From Clostridiales bacterium (GTDB lineage: Bacteria; Bacillota; Clostridia; Oscillospirales; Oscillospiraceae), in NCBI GenBank assembly GCA_022774865.1, contig JALFLH010000024.1, positions 1 to 64,000 of the forward strand: a stretch of 64,000 bases of DNA. Reading direction: 5' to 3'. This document shows, one piece after another, positions 15,999 to 24,521 of the stretch (position 1 is the stretch's first letter; each line of letters begins with the position of its first letter). The notes beneath the pieces are model-generated. The model worked only from the letters and a program-made list of their open reading frames with translations, ran no database searches and was not told the origin of the DNA. A program made the translations under genes and the position numbers.

Positions 15999-16228
15999 CA
16001 TGAAAAGCTGTGAAGAGAAGAGTAAGCCGTCGGAACCGGTCAGAGAGCCCCGGAAGGTGTGAGGGGGTGCGGAGACTGCGGCTGAACATGGTCTTGGAGC
16101 TGGAACGGTGAATGATGAGCCGTCCCCGGGTACGCCCGTCAGCGCGTCTTTGAGGCAGCGCAAGCTGCGAAACAAGGTGGTACCGCGTCAATTTTGTCGC
16201 CCTTGGATGATTCCGGGGGCGATTTTTC
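15999..16228 (+). promoter_or_regulatory. T-box riboswitch (tRNA-Met) upstream of metG
   Basis: A tRNA-sensing leader. The AGTA internal-loop element is at about 16020. The specifier region GAAC-ATG (16084-16090) gives the codon ATG, matching methionine. The conserved T-box AAGGTGGTACCGCG is at 16174-16187. The competing terminator is TCGCCC (16197-16202)/GGGCGA (16217-16222) followed by TTTTT. Uncharged tRNA-Met should pair with the leader, favour the antiterminator and raise methionyl-tRNA synthetase expression. Specifier, T-box motif and downstream gene all agree. Confidence 0.93.
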
Positions 16229-16247
16229 ACTATGAGGAGGTAAGAAT

Positions 16248-18206
16248 ATGTGTGATAGCTGTCAGAAAAAATTCTACATTACCACGCCCATCTACTATCC
16301 GTCCGCCAAGCTGCATATCGGCCATACCTACTGCACCGTGGCAACCGACGCCATGGCGCGCTACAAGCGGCTTCAGGGCTATGACGTGATGTTCCTCACC
16401 GGAACGGATGAGCATGGTCAGAAAATCGAGGACAAGGCCAGAGAAGCAGGCGTTACGCCCAAGCAGTTCGTGGACAACATTGTGGAAGGCAAGGGCGGCG
16501 TCAAGGATCTGTGGAAGCTGATGAACATCTCCTACGACCGGTTCATCCGCACCACCGATGACTACCATGTGGAAGCCATTCAAAAGATTTTCAGGAAGAT
16601 GTACGATAACGGCGACATCTACAAGGGCACCTACAGAGGCAAATACTGCAAGCCCTGCGAATCCTTCTGGACGGAAAGCCAGCTTGTGGACGGCAAATGC
16701 CCCGACTGCGGCGGCGAGGTTCAGGACGCGGAGGAGGAGGCCTACTTCTTCCGGCTTTCCAAGTATGCCGACCGGGTGCGGGATCTGCTGGAGAATACCG
16801 ATTTTCTGGAGCCCCGCAGCCGGGTCAATGAGATGATCAACAACTTCATCAAGCCCGGCCTGGAGGATCTGTGCGTCTCCCGGACCAGCTTCACCTGGGG
16901 GATTCCGGTGGACTTTGACCCGGGTCATGTGGTTTACGTATGGATCGATGCCCTGTTCAACTACATGACCGCTATGGGCTTTGAGAACGAAAAGTATGAC
17001 GATCTGGACAAGTTCTGGCCCGCCGACGTGCATTTCGTGGGCAAGGAGATTGTCCGGTTCCACTCCATCATCTGGCCGGCCATGCTGATGAGCCTGAATC
17101 TGCCCCTGCCCAAGAAGGTCTACGGACACGGCTGGCTGCTGCTGGACGGCGGTAAGATGAGCAAGTCCAAGGGCAATGTGGTTGACCCCTATGTGCTGGC
17201 TGAGCGTTTCGGCGTGGACGCGCTGCGGTTCTTCCTGCTGCGTTCCTTCCCCTTCGGCTCCGACGGCAATTTCTCCAATGAGCTGCTGATCTCCACCATC
17301 AACACCGATCTGGCTAACGATCTGGGCAATCTGGTGTCCCGTACCGTCGCCATGGCGCAGAAATATTTCGGTGAGCATCTGCCCCAGGCGCAGCAGGCGG
17401 ATGAGGAAAAGGACGCGGAGCTGCTTGCCATGGCATCCGCCCTGCGGGATCAATATGAGGAGCAGATGGAGCATTACGCGTTCCAGAACGCCCTGGCGGA
17501 AATTTTCAAGGTCATCTCCCGGGCCAATAAATACATCGACGAGAATGCACCGTGGATTCTGGCCAAGAGCGAGGAAAGCAAGCCCCGTCTGGCCCGGGTG
17601 CTGTACAATCTTCTGGAGACTGTCCGTATCTGCGGCGGCCTGCTGGCTCCCTTTATGCCGGATACCGCTGCCGAGATTGCCAAACGGCTGGGCGGCGCGG
17701 AAATGGATTGGGACAGCCTGAACCGCTTCGGTGTTCTGAATCCGGAGGCGGCTGTCGTTGCAGGCCCGGCCCTGTTCCCCCGCATCGACATGGAGAAGGA
17801 GCTGGCGGCGCTGGAGGAGCTGAACAAGCCTGCCAAGCCCGCGCTGGAGATTGAGCCTTATGCGGAGGAAAAGGTGGATTTTGATACCTTCTGCCGCAGT
17901 GACCTGCGGGCGGTGAAGGTCAAGGACTGCCAGAGCGTAAAGAAGAGCGACAAGCTGCTGTGCTTTACGCTGGATGACGGCACTGGCACAGACCGCCAGA
18001 TTCTGTCCGGGATTGCAAAATACTACAAGCCTGAGGAGCTGGTGGGCAAGACGCTGGTTGCCATTGTCAACCTGCCGCCCAGAAAGATGATGGGCAAGGA
18101 GAGCAACGGTATGCTGCTGTCCGCCGTTCACAGTGAAAAGGGCGAGGAGAAGCTGAATCTGGTGATGGTCAGTGATGCCATCCCTGCCGGCGCGAAGTTG
18201 TGCTGA
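16248..18206 (+). CDS. metG: methionyl-tRNA synthetase
   Basis: Class I synthetase charging tRNA-Met (652 aa). The HIGH-type motif is KLHIGHTYC (about residue 20). A zinc-binding knuckle CKPC...CPDC lies at about residues 131-149, and the KMSKSKGN loop at about 302-309. A C-terminal tRNA-binding OB domain (EMAP/Trbp111 type, about 545-652, SDLRAVKVKDCQSVKKSDKLL) is fused, as in many Firmicutes. GAGGAGGTAAG precedes the ATG. Expression is under the T-box. Confidence 0.98.
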   Translation: MCDSCQKKFYITTPIYYPSAKLHIGHTYCTVATDAMARYKRLQGYDVMFLTGTDEHGQKIEDKAREAGVTPKQFVDNIVEGKGGVKDLWKLMNISYDRFIRTTDDYHVEAIQKIFRKMYDNGDIYKGTYRGKYCKPCESFWTESQLVDGKCPDCGGEVQDAEEEAYFFRLSKYADRVRDLLENTDFLEPRSRVNEMINNFIKPGLEDLCVSRTSFTWGIPVDFDPGHVVYVWIDALFNYMTAMGFENEKYDDLDKFWPADVHFVGKEIVRFHSIIWPAMLMSLNLPLPKKVYGHGWLLLDGGKMSKSKGNVVDPYVLAERFGVDALRFFLLRSFPFGSDGNFSNELLISTINTDLANDLGNLVSRTVAMAQKYFGEHLPQAQQADEEKDAELLAMASALRDQYEEQMEHYAFQNALAEIFKVISRANKYIDENAPWILAKSEESKPRLARVLYNLLETVRICGGLLAPFMPDTAAEIAKRLGGAEMDWDSLNRFGVLNPEAAVVAGPALFPRIDMEKELAALEELNKPAKPALEIEPYAEEKVDFDTFCRSDLRAVKVKDCQSVKKSDKLLCFTLDDGTGTDRQILSGIAKYYKPEELVGKTLVAIVNLPPRKMMGKESNGMLLSAVHSEKGEEKLNLVMVSDAIPAGAKLC

Positions 18207-18217
18207 CCTGAATAACA

Positions 18218-18247
18218 GACACCCTGCGGAGTAATTCGCAGGGTGTC
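18218..18247 (+). terminator. terminator between metG and nth
   Basis: GACACCCTGCG/CGCAGGGTGTC hairpin with 8-base loop, 11 bases after the metG stop. The following T-rich stretch (TTCGTATC) is weak. It may also serve nth from the other strand. Confidence 0.6.
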
Positions 18248-18322
18248 TTCGTATCACTGAAAACCACGCCAGAATCAACGCGCAATTCGCCAGCTACATA
18301 AAGAATCATTACAGGCAGATAC

Positions 18323-18958
18323 TCAGAATGCACTGGGCGTAAACGCCTGACAGTACATACGCAGGGGACATTCGGCGCAGTTGGGGTTCCGGGCGGTGCA
18401 GCAATCCCGTCCAAACAGGACAATGCGGTGGCAGAAATCGCTGCTTTCTTCCGGAGGAAGAATTTTGCGGAGCTGCTGCTCCACTTTTTCCGGCTCTTTT
18501 CCATGGGATAAACCAAGCCGGCCGCAGATACGGATGCAGTGGGTGTCGCACACCACACTGCCGGGCACGGCATACAGATCGCCCAACAGCAGATTCGCTG
18601 TTTTGCGCCCCACACCGGGAATGCGCAGCAGCTCCTCCATAGTGCCGGGAACCTTCCCGTTGTAGTCCGTTACCAGCATCTGGCAGGCCAGCACAATATC
18701 TCTTGCCTTGTGCTTATAAAAGCCGCAGGAGCGGACGTAGTTTTCCACATCCGCCACATCCGCCGACGCCATGGCCTCCAGCGTGGGGTAGGCCGCGAAC
18801 AGGGCGGGGGTAACCAAATTCACCCGGGCGTCGGTGCATTGAGCTGACAGCCGCACGGCAATCATCAGCTCATAGTCCTTCTGGTAGTGCAGCGCGCAGA
18901 GCGCATTGGGATATCGGGCTTTCAGGATTTCAATGATGGCGTGAACGTTCTCCTGCAT
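18323..18958 (-). CDS. nth: endonuclease III (DNA glycosylase/AP lyase)
   Basis: Base-excision repair of oxidised pyrimidines. The helix-hairpin-helix LLRIPGVGRKTANLLLGDLY (about 110-129) carries the catalytic lysine, and the catalytic Asp is in VCDTHCIRICGRLG (about 139). The 4Fe-4S ligands are C-x6-C-x2-C-x5-C at the end (CTARNPNCAECPLRMYC). The length, 211 aa, is normal. The start at 18958 follows GGGAGGAACC. It is monocistronic and divergent from feoA. Confidence 0.96.
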   Translation of the reverse strand: MQENVHAIIEILKARYPNALCALHYQKDYELMIAVRLSAQCTDARVNLVTPALFAAYPTLEAMASADVADVENYVRSCGFYKHKARDIVLACQMLVTDYNGKVPGTMEELLRIPGVGRKTANLLLGDLYAVPGSVVCDTHCIRICGRLGLSHGKEPEKVEQQLRKILPPEESSDFCHRIVLFGRDCCTARNPNCAECPLRMYCQAFTPSAF

Positions 18959-19090
18959 ATGGGTTCCTCCCTGGAAAAATTCTGTTTTTCACCATTCTAG
19001 CACACCTTTCTGAAAATGAAAAGCATGATTCTGTCACATTTACCCCGGTTGTGCCATAGAATGCCCCAGGATTTATCTGGAGGGATGGTT

Positions 19091-19321
19091 ATGGTGCTCA
19101 GCTTGGATCGTGTGTGCTTTGGCAGATGGGGATATGTGGTGCAAATCGGAACCTCCGAGGCGCTGGCAGCGAGGCTGCGGGACTTCGGACTGATACCCGG
19201 AACAAAGGTATGCCGCCGGTACTGCAGCCCGGGGAAGGACGTAACGGCCATTGAGCTGCGCGGTTCCGTGCTGGCACTGCGTACCCGGGATCTGCGCCGG
19301 ATTCTGGTGCGCGTGGCATGA
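19091..19321 (+). CDS. feoA: ferrous iron transport accessory protein FeoA
   Basis: A 76-aa SH3-like protein that assists FeoB, with the pattern LAARLRDFGLIPGTKVCRRYCSPGKDVTAIELRG typical of FeoA. The second ATG (19091) was preferred because GGAGGG at 19079-19084 is 6 bases from it; earlier in-frame starts give an atypical extension. The stop overlaps the feoB start (ATGA). I could not place a promoter or Fur box with confidence in 18959-19090. Confidence 0.85.
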   Translation: MVLSLDRVCFGRWGYVVQIGTSEALAARLRDFGLIPGTKVCRRYCSPGKDVTAIELRGSVLALRTRDLRRILVRVA

Positions 19322-21093
19322 GCGGCGGCGGAAAACCAAGGGTGATCGCCCTGGCGGGTAATCCCAATGTGGGCAAATCCACGCTGTTCAATGCACTGAC
19401 CGGGCTGCATCAGCACACCGGGAATTGGCCGGGGAAAACCGTGAGCCTGGCGGAGGGGATGTTCTCCTGCCAGGGGCAGAGCGTGCGGATTGTGGATCTG
19501 CCGGGTACTTACTCGCTGGAGGGAAAAAGCGAGGATGAAAAGATTGCCGCTGCCTACATCGGCAGCGGCAGCGCGGATGCAATTGTGGCGGTGTGCGACG
19601 GAAGCTGTCTGGAACGGACGCTGATTCTGGCGCTGCAGATTTTACAGCGCACCGGGCGGGTAATTGTGTGTGTCAATCTGATGGACGAAGCGGAGAGCCG
19701 GGGCATCCGGGTCGATGGAAAGCGGCTGTCCCACCTTTTGGGGGTGCCGGTGGTACTGGTATCGGCCGCCCGAAAACGGGGACTGGATACGCTGCGGAAG
19801 CTGTTGGCAAATCCGCCGGAACCGGGAACACCGGCCTTCTTTTACGAAGATCCGCTGAAAGCGGCGGAGGAACTGGCAAAGCAATGTGTTTCCAGCGTGC
19901 GGGTGAATGAGAACTGGCGTCGGGTGCTGGATCGGGTGCTGGTCAGCCGCCGGTATGGCATCCCAATTCTGCTGGCGCTGCTCCTGTTTATTGTCTGGCT
20001 GACGGTTTGGGGGGCAAATTACCCGTCCCAGCTATTGGAGACCCTGTTCAGCAGGGGATATGTGCGCCTGAAACGGTGGTCGGCTGCCTGGCCGGATTGG
20101 CTGTCCGGGGCACTGGTGGAGGGAATGTACGCCACCTCTGCCCGGGTGATTGCGGTGATGCTGCCGCCTATGGCGATTTTCTTTCCCCTGTTCACCATTT
20201 TAGAGGATGTGGGCTATCTGCCCCGAATGGCCTTTCTGCTGGATCGCCCCATGTGCTGCTGCGGCGGCTGCGGCAAGCAGGCATTGACCCTGTGTATGGG
20301 ATTGGGGTGCAACGCTGTGGGCGTGACGGGCTGCCGGATTATCGATTCGCCCCGGGAGCGGCTGTTAGCCATTCTGACCAACGCCATGGTGCCCTGCAAC
20401 GGACGGTTCCCCACGCTGATCCTATTGGGAAGCCTTTTCTTTCCGCGCGCGGGCGCGGCGTTGATTGTGGCGGGCTCGGTGGCGCTGGGGGTTCTGGGCG
20501 TGATGGCCACGTCGGGTATCCTGAGCAGAACCGTGCTGCGGCATGAAACCAGCGCTTTCTTTATGGAGATGCCGCCCTTCCGGCGGCCGCGGATCGGGCA
20601 GATTCTGGCACGCTCACTGCTGGATCGAACCATGTTTATCGCGGGACGGGCGCTGACCGTGGCGGCTCCGGCGGGTGTGGCACTCTGGATTCTGGCCAAT
20701 ACCCGGCTTGCGCAAAAGCTGGCGGCGCTGCTGGATCCGGTGGGGCTTTCGCTGGGGATGAACGGCGTGATTCTGTTCGCGTTTCTATGCTCCCTGCCTG
20801 CCAATGAACTGTTGATTCCGGTAATCCTGATGACAATCAGCGGGGGCGGAAGTCTGGCGGGCACCGCCGGACTGAGTGGGAAAGCGCTCCTTGACGCGGG
20901 ATGGACGCAGCAGATGGCGATATGTACCATGGTGTTCACCCTGTTCCACTGGCCCTGCACCACGACCCTGATGACAATCTACCGGGAAACGGGCAGCGCA
21001 AAGAAAACAGCGGCGGCATTTTTCCTGCCAACCGCTGTGGGATTTGGATTATGTGGGCTGCTGCATCTGATTTTCCGGGAATTCGGCGGTTAG
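19318..21093 (+). CDS. feoB: ferrous iron transporter FeoB, short variant
   Basis: GTP-gated Fe(II) uptake channel. The N-terminal G domain has G1 GNPNVGKST (residues 14-22), G3 DLPGTYSL (about 61) and G4 NLMDE (about 121). Two Gate-type nucleoside-recognition halves follow, with DVGYLPRMAFLLDRP and GLGCNAVGVTGCRII. At 591 aa it is well short of E. coli FeoB (773). The segment after LDRP reads MCCCGGCGKQAL (about 311-322), richer in Cys than classic FeoB. The 3' end overlaps the convergent SSB-like gene by 45 bases. Confidence 0.9.
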   Translation: MSGGGKPRVIALAGNPNVGKSTLFNALTGLHQHTGNWPGKTVSLAEGMFSCQGQSVRIVDLPGTYSLEGKSEDEKIAAAYIGSGSADAIVAVCDGSCLERTLILALQILQRTGRVIVCVNLMDEAESRGIRVDGKRLSHLLGVPVVLVSAARKRGLDTLRKLLANPPEPGTPAFFYEDPLKAAEELAKQCVSSVRVNENWRRVLDRVLVSRRYGIPILLALLLFIVWLTVWGANYPSQLLETLFSRGYVRLKRWSAAWPDWLSGALVEGMYATSARVIAVMLPPMAIFFPLFTILEDVGYLPRMAFLLDRPMCCCGGCGKQALTLCMGLGCNAVGVTGCRIIDSPRERLLAILTNAMVPCNGRFPTLILLGSLFFPRAGAALIVAGSVALGVLGVMATSGILSRTVLRHETSAFFMEMPPFRRPRIGQILARSLLDRTMFIAGRALTVAAPAGVALWILANTRLAQKLAALLDPVGLSLGMNGVILFAFLCSLPANELLIPVILMTISGGGSLAGTAGLSGKALLDAGWTQQMAICTMVFTLFHWPCTTTLMTIYRETGSAKKTAAAFFLPTAVGFGLCGLLHLIFREFGG

Positions 21094-21672
21094 GGCGGAT
21101 ATTTCATAGGCCGTCCGCTCCTGGGGGCCTTCCTCGGTCAGCTTGGTGTAGACGCGGCTCTGGAGACGCCCCACAATGCGGATACACTCCCGCGCGTGGC
21201 GGCGGGCGGCTTCCTGCGCCGTCCGCCCCCAGAGAATGCAGGGCAGATAGTCCGCCCGGCCAAATGCCCGGGGGACTGCCAGCATCACGTCGCAGATTTC
21301 CCGCCCCAGAGGGGTGCGGCGGTAGCTCGGATCTCTGCAGAGAGGGCCTTCCACCACCACGTCATTGAGCGGCTGGCCGTCCTCGCATACAAGGCTTGCC
21401 GCAAAAACGAAGATCAGCAGATGCCGTACCCCGTCGGTGCGAATGATGTGGGAGCGAACCTGTCCCGTGACCGTCAGCATTTCGCCGCCGGACAGATCGA
21501 TTGCGTTCAGGAGTCCCTCCTCGGCCACCACCGGGAGCAAATCCACCGCGCCCGACAGACGGGGAACCTCCAGCGTGAAGCGGAAGAACTTCCTGCCATG
21601 GTTTTCGTGGGAGAACCGGGGCAGCGCAAGCAGGCTTCCCCGCAGTGTAATCTGGTTTGCCGTATGTTCCAT
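21049..21672 (-). CDS. tandem OB-fold single-stranded-DNA-binding-like protein
   Basis: The 207-aa protein seems to contain two SSB-type OB folds in series: residues about 5-95 (NQITLRGSLLALPRFSHENH, then FRFTLEVPRLSG) and about 103-195 (NDVVVEGPLCRDPSYRRTPLGREICDVMLAVPR, then DYLPCILWGRTAQEAAR). The second half has the typical SSB order of strand, GREICDVMLAV, and W/G turn. There is no acidic SSB C-terminal tail, so it is not a standard replication SSB. The start at 21672 follows GAGGTGGTAC. Confidence 0.7.
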   Translation of the reverse strand: MEHTANQITLRGSLLALPRFSHENHGRKFFRFTLEVPRLSGAVDLLPVVAEEGLLNAIDLSGGEMLTVTGQVRSHIIRTDGVRHLLIFVFAASLVCEDGQPLNDVVVEGPLCRDPSYRRTPLGREICDVMLAVPRAFGRADYLPCILWGRTAQEAARRHARECIRIVGRLQSRVYTKLTEEGPQERTAYEISALTAEFPENQMQQPT

Positions 21673-21792
21673 TGTACCACCTCATGTTCAGATGTATGGA
21701 ACATCCTATGCGCCGCCAGCCGGTTCAGAACCGGCTTTCCCAATGGGCATACGGAGAAAATCTGAAAACAAGATGGGGGGCAGAACTGACGC

Positions 21793-23034
21793 TTACCGCT
21801 TTCTTACAATGATCCGTTTGATTTGCCAGATGGTAAACAGGCGGACGGCGGTTGAGACAATCAGAATGCTCACGGAAATGATACCCGCGATCCCGATGGT
21901 TTCAAGCCCTTTGCTAACGGATTCGGTCATCTGCCCCTGCAGCGCGTAGCGCATGGTGTAGTAGACGCCCGCGCCGGGAAGCAATGGGAAAATCGACACG
22001 ACCAGGTAGGAGATGGCCGGATATTTCCGAATCCGGGCCATGGCCTCCGCATAGGCGGCGGCAAACAGGGACGCCCAGAAATTTCCGCTGATCACGCCGC
22101 AGCCCAGTTTGCGGGAAATCAGGTACACGCCCCATGTGAAGAAGCCGCCGAGGGCGCAGAGCCAGATCCCCCTGCCGTGGACATTGAAGAGAATCGCAAA
22201 GCCCACACAGGCGATCATGCTCACCAGACACTGGGTTGGGATGGAGTACTGCATGGCTTGCTCACCGGAGGGCTGTCCCCAGATGGGAACGGTAACGCTC
22301 CATGCGGCGGCTGTGCCCAGCGCGATTGCCATGGCAATCAGCAGCACCTGAACAATCCGGTTGATTCCCGAGTTGGTGTCGCCATAAATGATGTCCCGCA
22401 TGGAATTCGTGAACAACAGACCAGGCACCAGCATCATCAGCGCGCCGATGATGACCGTATCCACGTTTTTGACCAGTCCGACGCCTGTCAGACAATAGGC
22501 CAATGCGGCCATCAGAAAGGATGAGGCGATGGTATTGAAAAAGGGATTCGCTTTCAGGCTGTCCATGAGTTTCCCCACAAGTCCGACCACAATGCCGCAA
22601 ATGCCTGACCAGAATCCTTCGATCAGTGTGGCGCCAAAGGACATGGCAAAGCCAAAACCGCCCAGAAAGTTTCCCAGCAGATACATGGGAAGGTGGAATA
22701 TCCTGCAAGCGGCTTTGGTTTCCTCCATCCACTGCCGGGCAACCTGCGGCTCCGGTTTTTCCGCGCAGATACGGCGGCTGAGTGCGTTGAACTGTTCCAC
22801 CGCTTCCAGATCGTTGCCGTGGTAACCGATCCGGCGCATCCGGGTGACCGGCTTTCCGTTGGCGGTTTCAAAGCTGACGTGCAGGCAGTTCGGAATGGCA
22901 AAGACTTCCGATTCAATTCCGTAGGCGCGGAGAACCCGGACAATGCTTTCCTCAACCCGGAAGGTTTCCGCGCCGCTCATGGCCAGCTCATAGCCCAGAT
23001 CTGTTGCCAGTTCCGTCAGCAAATAGTAATCCAT
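21793..23034 (-). CDS. threonine/serine exporter family protein (ThrE-like)
   Basis: A 413-aa membrane protein. The N-terminal soluble part (about 1-115: TDLGYELAMSGAETFRVEESIVRVL, then VFAIPNCLHVSF) is typical of the ThrE/DUF1212 domain. About ten hydrophobic segments follow, including PGLLFTNSMRDIIYGD (about 205). It unites the two halves often split as YjjP and YjjB. The predicted role is export of threonine, serine or related compounds. Its start at 23034 follows CGAGGTG. Nothing in 21673-21792 resembles a strong terminator. Confidence 0.85.
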   Translation of the reverse strand: MDYYLLTELATDLGYELAMSGAETFRVEESIVRVLRAYGIESEVFAIPNCLHVSFETANGKPVTRMRRIGYHGNDLEAVEQFNALSRRICAEKPEPQVARQWMEETKAACRIFHLPMYLLGNFLGGFGFAMSFGATLIEGFWSGICGIVVGLVGKLMDSLKANPFFNTIASSFLMAALAYCLTGVGLVKNVDTVIIGALMMLVPGLLFTNSMRDIIYGDTNSGINRIVQVLLIAMAIALGTAAAWSVTVPIWGQPSGEQAMQYSIPTQCLVSMIACVGFAILFNVHGRGIWLCALGGFFTWGVYLISRKLGCGVISGNFWASLFAAAYAEAMARIRKYPAISYLVVSIFPLLPGAGVYYTMRYALQGQMTESVSKGLETIGIAGIISVSILIVSTAVRLFTIWQIKRIIVRKR

Positions 23035-23065
23035 ATCGCACCTCGAAATTACAAACGTCGAAAAC

Positions 23066-23093
23066 AGTATACCACACCCGCCTGGAAATACAA
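23066..23093 (-). promoter_or_regulatory. promoter of the ThrE-like gene
   Basis: TTGTAT (23088-23093), 16-base spacer, TATACT (23066-23071) on the minus strand, 32 bases upstream of the start codon. Confidence 0.5.
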
Positions 23094-23096
23094 GGG

Positions 23097-23122
23097 AAAA
23101 CCGCCGGATTCCGGCGGTTTTT
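23097..23122 (-). terminator. bidirectional terminator after degV
   Basis: AAAACCGCCGG-ATT-CCGGCGGTTTT hairpin with T runs on both strands, five bases beyond the degV stop. Confidence 0.85.
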
Positions 23123-23127
23123 CATGA

Positions 23128-23970
23128 TTATTTCCGAACAAACAGTACGCCCAGTGTGCCGGGGCCGCAGTGACAGGAGACGGTGCAGCCTGCATCGGTT
23201 TCATAGGTGCGCTGGAAATGGCCGAATTCATCAACGGCTTCCATCACGGCAGTACGGCAGGCATCGGTGACGGGGGTATGGGTGACAAACAGAATGTCAC
23301 GCTCCAGATCTTCCCGGCCGTCCAGACGCTCCTTGACATAGTTCGCCAGACACTTGGCGTAATTGCCGCGATACTTCTTGACGACCACCATTTTGCCATT
23401 TTTCACTTCGATGCAGGGCTTCAGATTCAGCAGGTTCGCGCCCAGTGCCATCACGGAGGAGCAGCGTCCGCCCTTGACCATGTAGTCCAGCCGGTCCAGC
23501 AGGAAGCTGGCTTCCACGCGGGATGTAAAAGCGCGAAGTTCTTCGGCCAGCGCGTCCAGACTGGAGGCGGTTTTGGCCAGTTCACAGGCTTTCAGTACCA
23601 CCAGACCCTGACCGGTGGAGAGGTTCATGGAGTCGATAACCCGGACATTGGGATAATCAGCCGCCGCGGCGCAGGCGTTCTGATAGCAGGAGGAGAAGCC
23701 GGAGCCGATGTTGATCAGAATGATCCCGTCATAATCGGCCGCATACCGGTCGAAATAATCCGCGTACTCGCCGATGCTGTTGGCGGCGGTGGAGCACAGG
23801 GCACCGCCATTGGCCACATGCGCAAAGATTTCCGCGGGGCGGATGGTGACGCCGTCCTTGAACTGCGCGCCGGCTTTGATCACAGTCAGCGGTACCAGGT
23901 CAATTCCGTTTTCTGCCAGAAGGGCGGGGGAGAGGTCACAGGTGCTGTCGGATAGAATTTTGATATTCAT
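23128..23970 (-). CDS. DegV family fatty-acid-binding protein
   Basis: A 280-aa two-domain DegV protein. It begins MNIKILSDSTCDLSPALLAENGIDLVPL. The ligand-contact segments STAANSIGEYADYF (about 60), GSGFSSCYQNACAAA (about 89) and MNLSTGQGLVVLKA (about 114) are in place. DegV proteins (FakB class) present fatty acids to a kinase; no fakA is present here. The gene lies 19 bases after the HxlR regulator gene, so the two are likely cotranscribed. Confidence 0.9.
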   Translation of the reverse strand: MNIKILSDSTCDLSPALLAENGIDLVPLTVIKAGAQFKDGVTIRPAEIFAHVANGGALCSTAANSIGEYADYFDRYAADYDGIILINIGSGFSSCYQNACAAAADYPNVRVIDSMNLSTGQGLVVLKACELAKTASSLDALAEELRAFTSRVEASFLLDRLDYMVKGGRCSSVMALGANLLNLKPCIEVKNGKMVVVKKYRGNYAKCLANYVKERLDGREDLERDILFVTHTPVTDACRTAVMEAVDEFGHFQRTYETDAGCTVSCHCGPGTLGVLFVRK

Positions 23971-23989
23971 GGGGGAATCTCCTTTGCAG

Positions 23990-24355
23990 TCAGTTGGATT
24001 GGGGGATTGTTTGCGCCATCATGGCGCAGTTTGGCTCCAGATTGTTTTTACGCAGATATCCGCTGCCCCAGTCCCGCATGGCGGTGAGAATGGGCATCAG
24101 GCTGCGGCCGAGATCGGTCAGGGAATACTCCACCTTGGGCGGAATTACGGGAAAAACCTCCCGGTGAATCAGCTCGTTCGCTTCCAGTTCCCGAAGCTGC
24201 TGGGTCAGCATCTTTGGAGTTACCCCATGGATGAGTTTGCGAAGCTGAGAAAACCGAAGGGCGTGTTCCGACAGATGCCAGAGAATCAGCGCCTTGTATT
24301 TCCCGCCGATCAGCTCCAGCGTGGCCTCCACCGGGCAATGTTCGCCTTGGGTCAT
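23990..24355 (-). CDS. HxlR-family winged-helix regulator
   Basis: A 121-aa HxlR protein: [23 protein letters not shown], with the single early Cys (C7) that in some members senses redox or electrophiles, then [32 protein letters not shown] and [27 protein letters not shown] precedes the start. It is divergent from copA across an 88-base region containing two inverted repeats, so it could regulate itself with degV, copA, or both. Confidence 0.9.
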   Translation of the reverse strand: MTQGEHCPVEATLELIGGKYKALILWHLSEHALRFSQLRKLIHGVTPKMLTQQLRELEANELIHREVFPVIPPKVEYSLTDLGRSLMPILTAMRDWGSGYLRKNNLEPNCAMMAQTIPQSN

Positions 24356-24370
24356 AACTTCCTCCTTCCG

Positions 24371-24406
24371 GTATCAAATAGGATACTAATGCACAAAATA
24401 GTGCAT
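24371..24406. promoter_or_regulatory. two inverted repeats in the hxlR-copA divergent region
   Basis: GTATC-AAATAG-GATAC (24371-24386) and ATGCAC-AAAATA-GTGCAT (24389-24406). The first has the GTATC/GATAC form frequent in HxlR-type operators. The second abuts the -35 box of copA. Both are candidates for binding by the adjacent HxlR protein or by a copper regulator elsewhere. Confidence 0.55.
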
Positions 24407-24408
24407 AC

Positions 24409-24437
24409 TTGTGATTTCAGTTACTTCGTGGTAAAAT
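24409..24437 (+). promoter_or_regulatory. promoter of copA
   Basis: TTGTGA (24409-24414), 17 bases, TAAAAT (24432-24437). The inverted repeat ATGCAC/GTGCAT ends three bases before it. The leader to the ATG at 24522 is about 75 bases. Confidence 0.6.
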
Positions 24438-24521
24438 CATATCATGAAAAGAAAAAACTGTCAATCGGAAGCTGCGGGAAAACGATTGAAACCGCCGCGG
24501 CTTGGCGGAGGGAGCAGCAAT

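Noticed and set aside
16230-18278. Minus-strand frame of 682 aa opposite metG
   Set aside because: Antisense shadow of a certain gene.
21685-21703. TGTTC...GAACA inverted repeat that recalls a LexA site
   Set aside because: The orientation and spacing do not match the Firmicute SOS box (GAAC-N4-GTTC), and it lies by an SSB-like gene only by chance as far as can be seen.
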